Source: an uncultured Polaribacter sp. (lineage in GTDB: Bacteria > Bacteroidota > Bacteroidia > Flavobacteriales > Flavobacteriaceae). From it: 64,000 nt of DNA. The notes under the pieces were generated by a model. That model searched no databases and was not told the origin of the DNA. It worked only from the letters and a program-made list of their open reading frames with translations. How positions within the stretch are numbered: position 1 is the first letter of the stretch; each line of letters begins with the position of its first letter. This document shows, one piece after another, positions 22,236-31,343 of the stretch. The stretch lies in contig CALKEB010000028.1 of assembly GCA_938084845.1 (NCBI GenBank), forward strand, positions 44,479 to 108,478, written 5' to 3'. The position numbers were made by a program, and so were the translations under genes.

Positions 22236-24044
22236 ATGTCAACATTTAAAGAAATAGGGCTAAAAGCACCTATCATCAAAGCATTAACAGATTTAGGTTA
22301 CGAAAAACCAACTGTTATTCAAGAAAAAGCAATTCCACAAATCATATCTTCTGATACAGATTTAAAAGCGTTTGCACAAACAGGTACAGGTAAAACTGCT
22401 GCTTTTAGTTTGCCTATATTAGAGCTTTTAGAAGAGGATAATAATAATGTACAAGCCATTATATTATCTCCAACAAGAGAACTTGCCGTTCAGATTGGTA
22501 ATAATATTAAAGACTTTTGTAAGTATTTAAAAAATGTAAAAGTAACTACAGTTTATGGGGGTTCTAGTATGGAAGATCAAATTAGATCTTTAAAAAAAGG
22601 ATCTCAAATTGTTGTAGGTACTCCAGGTAGAACTGTAGATTTAATTAACAGAAGAGCATTAAAGTTGGGTAATGTAAGATGGTTGGTTTTAGATGAAGCA
22701 GATGAAATGCTAAACATGGGCTTTAAAGAAGAACTAGACAAAGTTTTAGAAGCTACACCAGAAACTAAACAAACCTTATTGTTCTCTGCTACTTTTCCTA
22801 GAGAAGTAGAAGCTATTGCAAAAAATTATATGACAACTCCTATAGAAGTTACTTCTGGAGAAAAAAATTCAGGTTCAGAAAATGTTAGTCATGAATATTA
22901 TGCAGTAACAGAAAGAACTCGGTATCCTGCCTTAAAAAGAATTGCAGATTTAAATCCAGACATCTATGCAATTATCTTCTGTAGAACTAGAAGAGAAACA
23001 CAAGAAGTTGCAGATAATTTAATTAAAGATGGATACAATGCAGATTCTTTACATGGAGATTTATCGCAAGCACAGAGAGACTCTGTAATGGGTAAGTTTA
23101 GAAAAAAAACAATACAAATCTTAGTAGCAACAGATGTAGCTGCTCGTGGTTTAGATGTTAATGAATTAACGCATGTAATCAATCATAAATTACCAGATCA
23201 AATAGAAAACTACACCCATAGAAGTGGTAGAACAGGTAGAGCAGGTAATAAAGGTGTATCTATTGTTCTTGTAAACAATAGAGAAAAAGGGAAATTACGC
23301 GTTATTGAACGTATTATCAAACAAAAATTTGTTGAAGGTAAAGTACCAACAGGTAAAGAAATTGTAGAAAATCAATTAATGAACTTAATTGATAAGGTGA
23401 ATGATACCAAGGTAAATGAATCTGAAATTACAGAATTTTTACCAAGTATTTATGAAAAATTAAAAGATTTAGACCGAGAACAATTAATACAAAAGTTTGT
23501 TTCATTAGAATTCAACACAATGTTGGCATACTATGAAAACTCTAAAGACTTAAATGATTTAGGTAGAGAGAATTCTAGAGTTAGAGCTACTGCAGATAAT
23601 ATGACTCGCTTTTTTATTAACATTGGTAGAAAAGACAGTTTAAATCCTGCTAAATTGATTGGTTTAATAAACGATCAGAATATTGGTGATAAGATTGAAA
23701 TTGGTGCTATTGATATTTTAGATACTTTTTCTTTCTTTGAAATAGATAAGAATTTTGAGAATGAGACCTTAGATGCTTTTGCTTCTAATCAGCCAGATTT
23801 TGATGGTAGATCTGTAAATGTAGAAATTACCAAAAAAGAGCGTTCAGAAGGAGGACGAAGAGGTAAAAAGAAATCTTATGGTAAAAAAGATGGAGGCTTT
23901 GGTCGAAGAAGAAGTGCAGAAGGTTCGTCATCTAGAAGAAGTTCTGATAACGGAGGTAAAAATAGAAGTGAAAGAAGATCTTCGTCATCCAATAGAGGTG
24001 ATAGAAAACCTGGAGGTTTTGGAAGAAAAAGAAGAGATGCTTAA
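22236..24044 (+). CDS. DEAD-box ATP-dependent RNA helicase with DbpA-type RNA-binding domain
   Basis: The 602-residue product is a DeaD/CsdA-like helicase that unwinds RNA in ribosome assembly and cold adaptation. It has the Q motif (YEKPTVIQEKAIP), Walker A AQTGTGKT (47-54), PTRELA, the DEAD box near 153-156, SAT, and HRSGRTGRAG near 328. FFINIGRKDSLNPAKLIGLI to IGAIDILDTFSFFEI (about 458-535) is the DbpA RNA-binding domain. The tail from about 535 is rich in Arg, Ser, Gly and Lys (GGRRGKKKSYGKK, GFGRRR). The leader can form alternative hairpins next to the start codon, and a strong terminator follows. Confidence 0.96.
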   Translation: MSTFKEIGLKAPIIKALTDLGYEKPTVIQEKAIPQIISSDTDLKAFAQTGTGKTAAFSLPILELLEEDNNNVQAIILSPTRELAVQIGNNIKDFCKYLKNVKVTTVYGGSSMEDQIRSLKKGSQIVVGTPGRTVDLINRRALKLGNVRWLVLDEADEMLNMGFKEELDKVLEATPETKQTLLFSATFPREVEAIAKNYMTTPIEVTSGEKNSGSENVSHEYYAVTERTRYPALKRIADLNPDIYAIIFCRTRRETQEVADNLIKDGYNADSLHGDLSQAQRDSVMGKFRKKTIQILVATDVAARGLDVNELTHVINHKLPDQIENYTHRSGRTGRAGNKGVSIVLVNNREKGKLRVIERIIKQKFVEGKVPTGKEIVENQLMNLIDKVNDTKVNESEITEFLPSIYEKLKDLDREQLIQKFVSLEFNTMLAYYENSKDLNDLGRENSRVRATADNMTRFFINIGRKDSLNPAKLIGLINDQNIGDKIEIGAIDILDTFSFFEIDKNFENETLDAFASNQPDFDGRSVNVEITKKERSEGGRRGKKKSYGKKDGGFGRRRSAEGSSSRRSSDNGGKNRSERRSSSSNRGDRKPGGFGRKRRDA

Positions 24045-24051
24045 AATTGAT

Positions 24052-24087
24052 AAAAAAAGCTCAAGATTAAAATCTTGAGCTTTTTTT
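24052..24087. terminator. Bidirectional terminator after the DEAD-box gene
   Basis: A7 GCTCAAGATT pairs with AATCTTGAGC T7. It serves the helicase gene on the plus strand and the convergent nucleotidase gene on the minus strand. Confidence 0.9.
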
Positions 24088-24094
24088 ATTCAAA

Positions 24095-25618
24095 TTAATT
24101 GGTTTTTAAATAAGCCACAACTGTTTTACGAATATCATTAGCAATTTCGTCTTCTAAAGGATAATAAATGCTATAAACTTCTTCGTTTTCTTCAGATAAA
24201 AAAGGAATATCAAAACCTTTTAATAAGTAATCAGAAAAAGCAACTGAATAGATTTTATCTTCTAATAATTTTTGTTCATTTACAAACCAGACAGATTTTG
24301 ATTTGTGGATATTGTATCTTTGTAAATAAGCGCCAGTTCCACTAGCCATTTCACCATAATCTAAAACACGTTTTAACAACCTACCTTTAATTTTAACACG
24401 AAGTACTGCTCCACCAAATGGTAAAACACGAAAAATATCCATTGGTGTAATATCTCCATATAGTTGATCATCAATACGAATTGAACCTCCATTTACTAAA
24501 GAACAATCAATGTTTTCATCAAATGCTAACGCCATAGATTTTGTAATTAATTTGCCTAAATTGGTTTGTTTACTTCTAATTGGTTTATCCCTTCCATCTA
24601 AGTATTCGTTAGAAGTATAAATTACTTCATTAGGATTAGAAATTACATTACTAATTTCAGAATTTAATATAGATTGCCATTTATCAATAATTAAACTAAC
24701 ATTTTTATCAGGTTTAATAGTTGTATTTATTTCTTTAAGTTCAGAATTTATAGATATTTCTTTGGTTTCTTTATTATAAATAATACGATGTATATACACT
24801 GTTTTTGCATTGGCGTCTGCCTTAGTAATTATTCCACCAGCTGTTTTAATAAGCATATTTGTATGATCATGTCCCCCCATTATTAATGGTATATTAGGTA
24901 ATAACTTGGCTATTCTTTTATCATGAGTCACTTTTACATGTGTTAATCCAAAAACTACATCAACTGAGTCTTTAATTGCTGCATAAGAAGTTCTTATTTT
25001 TTTAAACATATTATCATAAACCACATAGTCTTTTGGGTTTGAAGGTATACAAACACTAACAAAACCAACTTTTAATGAAGTACCATCTGTATCAGAAATT
25101 TCTTTTATATAAGTTTCAGGAATGTGTTCTTTTTTATTGTTTACTTTTTTATAAAATGGAACATTATTTTTGTCATTAAAATAAACATTACCTCCTATCC
25201 AAGGAAAATTACTTTCATTTAATCGTTTTTGAAGATCTTTATAAGGCAAATCAAATTCATGGTTCCCAAAGGCAACCAAATCAAAATTCATTGCATTCAT
25301 AACTTCTACCATTTGTTTACCACGAATTCTTTCTCCATTTACTTTTAAAGACCCAATTAAAGAAGGGTTTAAGAAATCTCCTGCCATGAAAAGAAACGAG
25401 TTTTCATTTTCATCTAACAATTGTTTATGAAGTGTTTCTACTCTTGCTAACCCTCCAAATTTCCCTCCTTGAATTGGTGCTATTTCATAAACATCATTTA
25501 ACTGCAAAAAAGTAAAAGAAATAGTGTTATCATCTCTATTACAAGAAAATAAAACTAAGGCTATAAATAATATTAAATTGTTATGTAATTTTCTTGAAGA
25601 AAATATTTTTTTTATCAT
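24095..25618 (-). CDS. UshA-like 5'-nucleotidase/metallophosphatase lipoprotein
   Basis: The 507-residue product has a long hydrophobic start with lipobox LFSC. Its metallophosphatase domain shows LQLNDVYEIAP (metal Asp), MAGDFLNPS, VAFGNHEFDLP (GNHE motif), FGLTHVKVTHDK and GGHDHT. The C-terminal 5'-nucleotidase domain contains NLGKLITKSMALAF, VNGGSIRIDD and YLQRYN. Such enzymes hydrolyse extracytoplasmic nucleotides, UDP-sugars or other phosphomonoesters. LND replaces the more common TNDxHG, a mild change. It lies 11 bases after the HMG-CoA-lyase-like gene, so the two share an operon. Confidence 0.87.
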   Translation of the reverse strand: MIKKIFSSRKLHNNLILFIALVLFSCNRDDNTISFTFLQLNDVYEIAPIQGGKFGGLARVETLHKQLLDENENSFLFMAGDFLNPSLIGSLKVNGERIRGKQMVEVMNAMNFDLVAFGNHEFDLPYKDLQKRLNESNFPWIGGNVYFNDKNNVPFYKKVNNKKEHIPETYIKEISDTDGTSLKVGFVSVCIPSNPKDYVVYDNMFKKIRTSYAAIKDSVDVVFGLTHVKVTHDKRIAKLLPNIPLIMGGHDHTNMLIKTAGGIITKADANAKTVYIHRIIYNKETKEISINSELKEINTTIKPDKNVSLIIDKWQSILNSEISNVISNPNEVIYTSNEYLDGRDKPIRSKQTNLGKLITKSMALAFDENIDCSLVNGGSIRIDDQLYGDITPMDIFRVLPFGGAVLRVKIKGRLLKRVLDYGEMASGTGAYLQRYNIHKSKSVWFVNEQKLLEDKIYSVAFSDYLLKGFDIPFLSEENEEVYSIYYPLEDEIANDIRKTVVAYLKTN

Positions 25619-25629
25619 TATAATTTACT

Positions 25630-26490
25630 TTAATTAAAAACTTCTAAAGCTTTATTATATGCGCTTTCAAAACTCATAGGTCTAATATTTGTTTCTGTTT
25701 TTTTGGAAGTAAAATAACTAACTAGTTTTTCCGTTGGCATATTACCCGTAAGTTCATCTTTAGCCATAGGGCACCCTCCATAACCTTTTATAGCACCATC
25801 AAAACGCAAACAACCGGCTTTAAATGCAGCATCTACTTTTTCGAACCATTTATCTGGAGTTGTATGTAAATGGGCACCAAATTCTATATTTGTGTATTTA
25901 GGAATTAAATTTGAAAATAAGTATGCTATAACTTCTGGTGTAGATGAACCTACTGTATCTGAAAGAGATAAAATTTTAACACCCATACTTGATAGTTTCT
26001 TTGTCCAATTAGCTACTATATCTACATTCCATGGATCTCCATAAGGATTACCAAAACCCATCGATAAATAAGCAACCACTTCTTTTTTTGATTGCTCAGC
26101 TAGGTTTAATATTTTATCTAATGTGATTATTGATTCGTTAATCGTTTTGTGTGTATTTCTCATCTGAAAATTCTCAGATATTGAAAATGGGTAACCCAAA
26201 TAGTCAATTTCCTCAAACTGAACAGCATCCTCTGCTCCTCTGTAATTGGCAATAATTGCAAGTAATTTACTTCTTGTTGTACTTAAATCTAACTGAGCCA
26301 AGACAGCTGCTGTGTCTCTCATTTGAGGAATGGCTTTCGGTGATACAAAACTACCAAAATCAATAGTATCAAAACCAACTTTTAATAAAGAATTAATGTA
26401 TAAAGCCTTTCGGTCTGTAGAAATAAAATGAGATTTTATTCCTTGCATTGCATCTCTAGGGCATTCAATTATTTTTACATTTTCCATCAA
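25630..26490 (-). CDS. Hydroxymethylglutaryl-CoA lyase
   Basis: HMG-CoA lyase cleaves HMG-CoA to acetoacetate and acetyl-CoA, the last step of leucine breakdown. The 286-residue TIM barrel begins VKIIECPRDAMQG, where the conserved Arg-Asp pair lies. DFGSFVSPKAIPQM aligns with the ETTSFVSPKWVPQM block, with Asp in place of the metal-linked Glu. HLHTTPD supplies the two metal His residues, GGCPMAK holds the catalytic loop Cys, and TGNMPTE the conserved Asn. The second ATG (MENVK) is an equally good start. It is divergent from the MFS gene by 79 bases. Confidence 0.88.
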   Translation of the reverse strand: MMENVKIIECPRDAMQGIKSHFISTDRKALYINSLLKVGFDTIDFGSFVSPKAIPQMRDTAAVLAQLDLSTTRSKLLAIIANYRGAEDAVQFEEIDYLGYPFSISENFQMRNTHKTINESIITLDKILNLAEQSKKEVVAYLSMGFGNPYGDPWNVDIVANWTKKLSSMGVKILSLSDTVGSSTPEVIAYLFSNLIPKYTNIEFGAHLHTTPDKWFEKVDAAFKAGCLRFDGAIKGYGGCPMAKDELTGNMPTEKLVSYFTSKKTETNIRPMSFESAYNKALEVFN

Positions 26491-26569
26491 TTCAAATATA
26501 GATAAAGTAATGATGATTATAAATTTTTAGAATCGATTATTCTCTAATTTATATTAATTTAGTTGTGGA

Positions 26570-27736
26570 ATGAAAAACCCTAAATACGTACTCCCTATTA
26601 TTGTTATTTCTCAATTTTGCTGCACATCGCTATGGTTTGCAACAAATGGAGTTATGAATGCTATACGTATTGAATATCAATTAGAAGCTTATGCAATGGG
26701 TTGGTTAACATCTGCTGTTCAGTTTGGTTTTATATCTGGAACATTAACATTTTCCCTCTTTAGCATTAGTGATCGCTTTTCTCCGTCAAAAGTTTTTTTG
26801 ATAAGTGCTTTTTGTGCTGCACTATTTAACTTTTGTTTTATTCTCGAAATAGTTGATTCAACCTATATTTTACTATTTAGATTTTTAACTGGTTTTTTTC
26901 TGGCAGGTATTTATCCTGTAGGAATGAAAATTGCCTCAGATTATTACGATAAAGAGTTAGGTAAATCTTTAGGATACCTTGTTGGAGCTTTGGTTTTAGG
27001 TACTGCACTACCCCATTTAATTAATGACTTGTTAATTCTTATTTCTTGGAAATATGTAATTATTATTACCTCAATACTATCATTATTTGGTGGATTTTTG
27101 ATGTGTTTTTTAGTTAAAGATGGTCCTTTTAGAACAAGATCAAATAATTTTGAATTCTCAATTATAGCATCTGTATTTAAAAAAAGGAAATTTAGACAAG
27201 CTTCCTTTGGGTATTTTGGCCATATGTGGGAGTTGTATACTTTCTGGGCTTTTGTGCCAATACTACTGGTTTCCTACAATAATACCTACAATAACATAAG
27301 TATAGATATTTCTTTACTTTCTTTTATTATCATAGGAATAGGAAGTTTATCATGTGTTATTTCAGGGTACCTATCAGAAATAATTGGAGTTAAAAAAACT
27401 GCATTTTTATTTCTAACAGGCTCTTTTATTTGTTGTTTATTGGCTCCTTTTGCTTTTTTTATAGAAAGTCAAAACATATTTATTAGTTTCTTAATGATTT
27501 GGAGCTTTTTAGTTATTGGAGATTCACCCATGTTTTCGACACTTGTGGCAAAAAATGTAGAAGCTAAAAATAAAGGAACTGCATTAACTATTGTAAATTG
27601 TATTGGCTATACACTTACTATAATTAGTATTTTACTTATTACAAAATTAAATATTGTTTTAGCTTCTAATTATATGTATTTACTTTTAGGTATAGGTCCA
27701 TTACTAGGAATACTAGCACTTAATAGGAAGGCATAA
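26570..27736 (+). CDS. Major facilitator superfamily transporter
   Basis: The 388-residue product has about 12 hydrophobic segments and no signal peptide, typical of MFS permeases. Between helices 2 and 3 lies SISDRFSPSKVFLIS, a variant of the DRxGRR loop. FRFLTGFFLAGIYPVGMKIASDYY matches helices 4-5 of the family, and GSLSCVISGYLSEIIGVKKT marks the second half. The substrate is not evident. It faces away from the HMG-CoA lyase gene, with which it may share regulation, and is followed by a terminator. Confidence 0.85.
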   Translation: MKNPKYVLPIIVISQFCCTSLWFATNGVMNAIRIEYQLEAYAMGWLTSAVQFGFISGTLTFSLFSISDRFSPSKVFLISAFCAALFNFCFILEIVDSTYILLFRFLTGFFLAGIYPVGMKIASDYYDKELGKSLGYLVGALVLGTALPHLINDLLILISWKYVIIITSILSLFGGFLMCFLVKDGPFRTRSNNFEFSIIASVFKKRKFRQASFGYFGHMWELYTFWAFVPILLVSYNNTYNNISIDISLLSFIIIGIGSLSCVISGYLSEIIGVKKTAFLFLTGSFICCLLAPFAFFIESQNIFISFLMIWSFLVIGDSPMFSTLVAKNVEAKNKGTALTIVNCIGYTLTIISILLITKLNIVLASNYMYLLLGIGPLLGILALNRKA

Positions 27737-27766
27737 AAAAACTCCCAAATTTCTTTAGGAGTTTAT
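27737..27766 (+). terminator. Terminator after the MFS gene
   Basis: AAACTCC at 27739-27745 pairs with GGAGTTT at 27758-27764 around a 12-base loop; the downstream T-run is short and interrupted. Confidence 0.6.
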
Positions 27767-27814
27767 TAGAATAGTAATCTAATTAGGCATTTTAACCTAT
27801 AAAAATTTTAACCA

Positions 27815-27855
27815 AAAAAGCATAAATCTTAAGATTTAGGCTTATAAAAAATTTT
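27815..27855 (-). terminator. Terminator after acnB
   Basis: The perfect 16-base palindrome TAAATCTT/AAGATTTA (27823-27838) is extended by AAGC/GCTT arms with one mismatch. On the minus strand the stem is followed by GCTTTTTT, directly downstream of acnB. Confidence 0.65.
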
Positions 27856-27866
27856 TAGTACTAAAA

Positions 27867-30644
27867 TTAGTTTACTAACTTTTTTTGAGAAGGCTTAAAT
27901 TTTGTTAAAACAATCCCTTCAACAGCATCTTCATATTCTGCTAAAGTAGGGGTTCTTCCTAAAATTGTAGATAAGACTACTACTGGAGTAGAAGACAGTA
28001 AAGATTCTCCTTTTTTTTCTCCTGCATCTTTTACAACCCTTCCTTGAAACAAACGTGTAGAAGTAGCCATTACTGTATCTCCAGGCTCAGCTTTTTCTTG
28101 ATTTCCCATACATAAATTGCAACCAGGACGTTCTAAATATAACATGTTCTGATACTTGGTTCTAGCCAATCCTTTTGGAGCACTATCATCAAATTCAAAA
28201 CCAGAATATTTCTGTAACACATTCCAATCTCCTTCTTCTTTTAATTCATCTACAATATTATATGTTGGAGGCGCAACTACTAAAGGGGCTTTGAATTCAA
28301 CTTTTCCATGCTGACTTTCAATGTTTTTTAGCATCTGAGCTAATATTTTCATGTCTCCTTTATGTACCATACAAGAACCTACAAAACCTAAGTCTACTTT
28401 CTTTGTTCCTTTATAAAAAGATAGTGGTCTAATATTATCATGTGTATAACGCTTAGAAACATCTTCATTATTCACATCTGGATCTGCAATCATCGGCTCT
28501 GCTATTTCATCTAAATCAATAACAACCTCTGCATAATAGTTCGCATTTGCATCTGGTCTTAGTGCAGGTTTAATTCCTGTTTTAAGCTCTGTAATTCTTG
28601 TATTTGCTTTATCGACTAATCCTTTTAATACTTGTTTAGCATTATCCATGCCTTTCTCTATCATAATTTGGATTCTACCTTTTGCAATCTCTAAAGATTC
28701 AATTAAGGTATCATCTTCAGAAATACAAATAGAAGCTTTAGCTTTCATTTCTGCTGTCCAATCTGTAAATGTAAATGCTTCGTCTGAAGTAAGTGTCCCA
28801 ATATGAACTTCTATAATTCTTCCTTGAAAAACATTTTCTCCTCCAAATTGTTTTAACATTTGCTGCTGTGTTGCATGAACTACATCTCTAAAATCCATAT
28901 AAGATTTCATCGCCCCTTTAAAGGTAACTTTTACAGATTCTGGAATAGGCATGGTAGCTTCTCCTGTTGCTAAAGCTAAAGCAACAGTTCCTGAATCTGC
29001 CCCGAACGCTACTCCTTTAGACATTCTTGTATGCGAATCTCCACCAATAATAATATCCCAATCACCTACTGTAATATCATTTAATACTTTATGAATAACA
29101 TCTGTCATTGGAAAATACTTTCCTTTTGGATCACGACCCGTTATTAGGCCAAAATCATTCATAAATTGCATTAATCTTGGAATATTTGCTTTAGATTTAT
29201 CATCCCAAACAGAGGCTGTATGACAACCTGATTGATAAGCACCATCTACAATTGGAGAAATTGTTGTTGCTGCCATCATTTCTAATTCTTGAGAAGTCAT
29301 TAAACCAGTTGTGTCTTGAGAACCCACTATGTTTACTTCTACCCTAACATCAGAGCCTGCATGTAATACCTTACCTCCAATAACACCTACTGCATTTTTA
29401 TTGAAAATCTTTTCTACAGCAGTTAAACCTTGTCCTTCAATAGAGATTTCTTTAGAAGTTGCATAGACTTGAGGCACCTCTATTTGTAAAACTTTTGCTG
29501 CAAATGTTTGTAATTTTTTTCCAAAAACTACAGCATAAGAACCACCAGCTCTTATAAATTCTTTCTTTTGTGGTGTTAAAGCACTTGAAATATCTTTTAA
29601 CTCAGTTTTACCATGATAAAGTTTCTTCTCTTTTGTGTTTATGGTTAAAACAGTACCCGTTGCAACTGAGTAAACTTGTTTTAAAATTGGTTCTCCATCT
29701 TCATCTACAATTGTATTTCCATTTTCATCTTTTTGCTTTACCCAGTTTTGTAAGTCAATTCCGATACCACCTGTAACACCAACTGTGGTTAAAAAAATAG
29801 GAGAAATACCATTTGTACCTGCAATAACCGGAGCTATATTGATAAAAGGAACATAAGGACTAGATTTTACACCTGTCCACAATGCTACATTATTTACCCC
29901 AGACATTCTAGAAGATCCTACACCCATTGTCCCTTTTTCTGCAATTAACATTACACGTTTGTCTGGATGCTTTTCTTGTAACGCAATTAACTCATTTTGC
30001 ATCTCTTTGTTATGTTCAAACAAGCATTGTCCATGTAGTTCTCTATCAGATCTAGAATGTGCATCTCCTCCAGGAGATAATAAATCTGTAGATATATCAC
30101 CAACACCGGCTATATAAGTAACCACTTGAATTTCTTCTTCAATTTCCGGTAATTTTGTAAAAAATTCTGCCTTTGCATAACTTTCTATAATAGCAGTAGC
30201 AATTGTATTTCCATTATGATGTGCTTGTTCTAAACGATTAGTATCTGCATCATATAAAAAAACTTGTGTTTTTAAAACCGCTGCAGCTTTTAAAGCAATA
30301 TCTTTATCGTTCCCTAAAGCTAAGTCTAGTAAAACAGTTATTGAAGGCCCACCTTTCATGTGGGATAATTGCTCTAATGCAAATTCTGATGAAATTTCTT
30401 TTAACACAGATTCACCAAGAATAATTTCCTTTAAAAACTTTGCCTTTACTTTTGCAGCACTTGTGGTACCAGGTAAAACATTATAAATAAAAAAATGTAA
30501 TGAATCTTCTCTATCTTCATTATTAACATCTTTTATTTGATCAATTATAGCACTTAATAGTTCTGCACTATCAATAGGCTTAGGGTTAAGTCCAATTCGT
30601 TTTCTTTGTTCAATTTCCTTGACGTAATCTTTGTAAGTATTCAT
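27867..30644 (-). CDS. acnB: Bifunctional aconitase B / 2-methylisocitrate dehydratase
   Basis: AcnB isomerises citrate to isocitrate in the TCA cycle. The 925-residue product begins with the HEAT-like domain typical of AcnB (YKDYVKEIEQRKRIGLNPKPID) and continues DLLSPGGDAHSRSDRELHGQC, MGVGSSRMSGVNN and WDIIIGGDSHTRMSKGVAFGADSGT. The Fe-S ligands are in FVGSCMVHKGD and RPGCNLCMGNQ. It is about 60 residues longer than E. coli AcnB, mainly through a segment near residues 280-360 containing DENGNTIVDEDGEP. A TAATTTTG -7-like box lies on the minus strand about 100 bases upstream of the start. Confidence 0.95.
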   Translation of the reverse strand: MNTYKDYVKEIEQRKRIGLNPKPIDSAELLSAIIDQIKDVNNEDREDSLHFFIYNVLPGTTSAAKVKAKFLKEIILGESVLKEISSEFALEQLSHMKGGPSITVLLDLALGNDKDIALKAAAVLKTQVFLYDADTNRLEQAHHNGNTIATAIIESYAKAEFFTKLPEIEEEIQVVTYIAGVGDISTDLLSPGGDAHSRSDRELHGQCLFEHNKEMQNELIALQEKHPDKRVMLIAEKGTMGVGSSRMSGVNNVALWTGVKSSPYVPFINIAPVIAGTNGISPIFLTTVGVTGGIGIDLQNWVKQKDENGNTIVDEDGEPILKQVYSVATGTVLTINTKEKKLYHGKTELKDISSALTPQKKEFIRAGGSYAVVFGKKLQTFAAKVLQIEVPQVYATSKEISIEGQGLTAVEKIFNKNAVGVIGGKVLHAGSDVRVEVNIVGSQDTTGLMTSQELEMMAATTISPIVDGAYQSGCHTASVWDDKSKANIPRLMQFMNDFGLITGRDPKGKYFPMTDVIHKVLNDITVGDWDIIIGGDSHTRMSKGVAFGADSGTVALALATGEATMPIPESVKVTFKGAMKSYMDFRDVVHATQQQMLKQFGGENVFQGRIIEVHIGTLTSDEAFTFTDWTAEMKAKASICISEDDTLIESLEIAKGRIQIMIEKGMDNAKQVLKGLVDKANTRITELKTGIKPALRPDANANYYAEVVIDLDEIAEPMIADPDVNNEDVSKRYTHDNIRPLSFYKGTKKVDLGFVGSCMVHKGDMKILAQMLKNIESQHGKVEFKAPLVVAPPTYNIVDELKEEGDWNVLQKYSGFEFDDSAPKGLARTKYQNMLYLERPGCNLCMGNQEKAEPGDTVMATSTRLFQGRVVKDAGEKKGESLLSSTPVVVLSTILGRTPTLAEYEDAVEGIVLTKFKPSQKKLVN

Positions 30645-30886
30645 AGAGTTATATACTAAAATTGTTTTGATTAATTAATATTACTAATCTTATGGAGAAT
30701 TGCAAAACAATTACATAAATAAACTAGTAATTTATTGATTTAACAAAATTACAGTATTAAATTTAAATTTGAAAGATAAATAATAGATTCAAGTAATTAA
30801 TGAATAAAAAATTGCTATTTTTAATTTTTACAGAATTATTCAAAACAAAAAGGGGATAATTGGATGAATTTTTGAAAAAAATATAA

Positions 30887-31187
30887 AAGCAGACTAGTAA
30901 GCCGAATTCTGTACCAATTGCATTGGCTCTTATCATTTATCTAGTTTTAAAATTACTTTTAAAATCTATCTGCCTACCCTTTAGAATCGAGCGAGTAGCC
31001 CTCAAGCTCTAATTTACATGACATTGCACCTCATAGAGTTTACCTGGTTTCACTACAGCCGAACTGTACTTGCTTTCTGTTGCACTTGTCCTCAGCTTAC
31101 GCTGGACGGATGTTATCCGCTATGATTACTCTTTGGTGTCCGGACTTTCCTCTTTAAATATTTTAAAGCGATAAGATTAGTCTGCTT
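30887..31187 (-). ncRNA. rnpB: RNase P RNA
   Basis: The minus strand carries class A RNase P RNA features: GAGGAAAGTCCGGAC near the 5' end, GGTGCAATGTCATG and GTGAAACCAGGTAAACTC in the middle, and GGGTAGGCAGATAGATTTTAA to AGAATTCGGCTTAC at the 3' end. The ends AAGCAGACTA and TAGTCTGCTT pair as helix P1, and a T-rich run follows P1 and can act as the terminator. It is the ribozyme that matures tRNA 5' ends. It fills most of the 700-base gap between acnB and dnaJ; the remaining 240 bases upstream of acnB are AT-rich with no other feature seen. Confidence 0.97.
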
Positions 31188-31211
31188 AACTTTATATTTT
31201 TCTCTTATTAA

Positions 31212-31243
31212 AACAAAACCCATTCAAAATAAATTTGAATGGG
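31212..31243 (-). terminator. Terminator after dnaJ
   Basis: CCCATTCAAA at 31219-31228 pairs perfectly with TTTGAATGGG at 31234-31243. On the minus strand the stem is followed by TTTTGTTTTA. It lies about 100 bases after the dnaJ stop and 30 bases before rnpB. Confidence 0.7.
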
Positions 31244-31343
31244 AAAATTGCTATGAAAAAGAATGTTATTATAAATAATAACTTTGCAAAGATAATACAA
31301 ATTGAATAAATAATTAAATTTAGTATACCTAAATTTTCATTTT

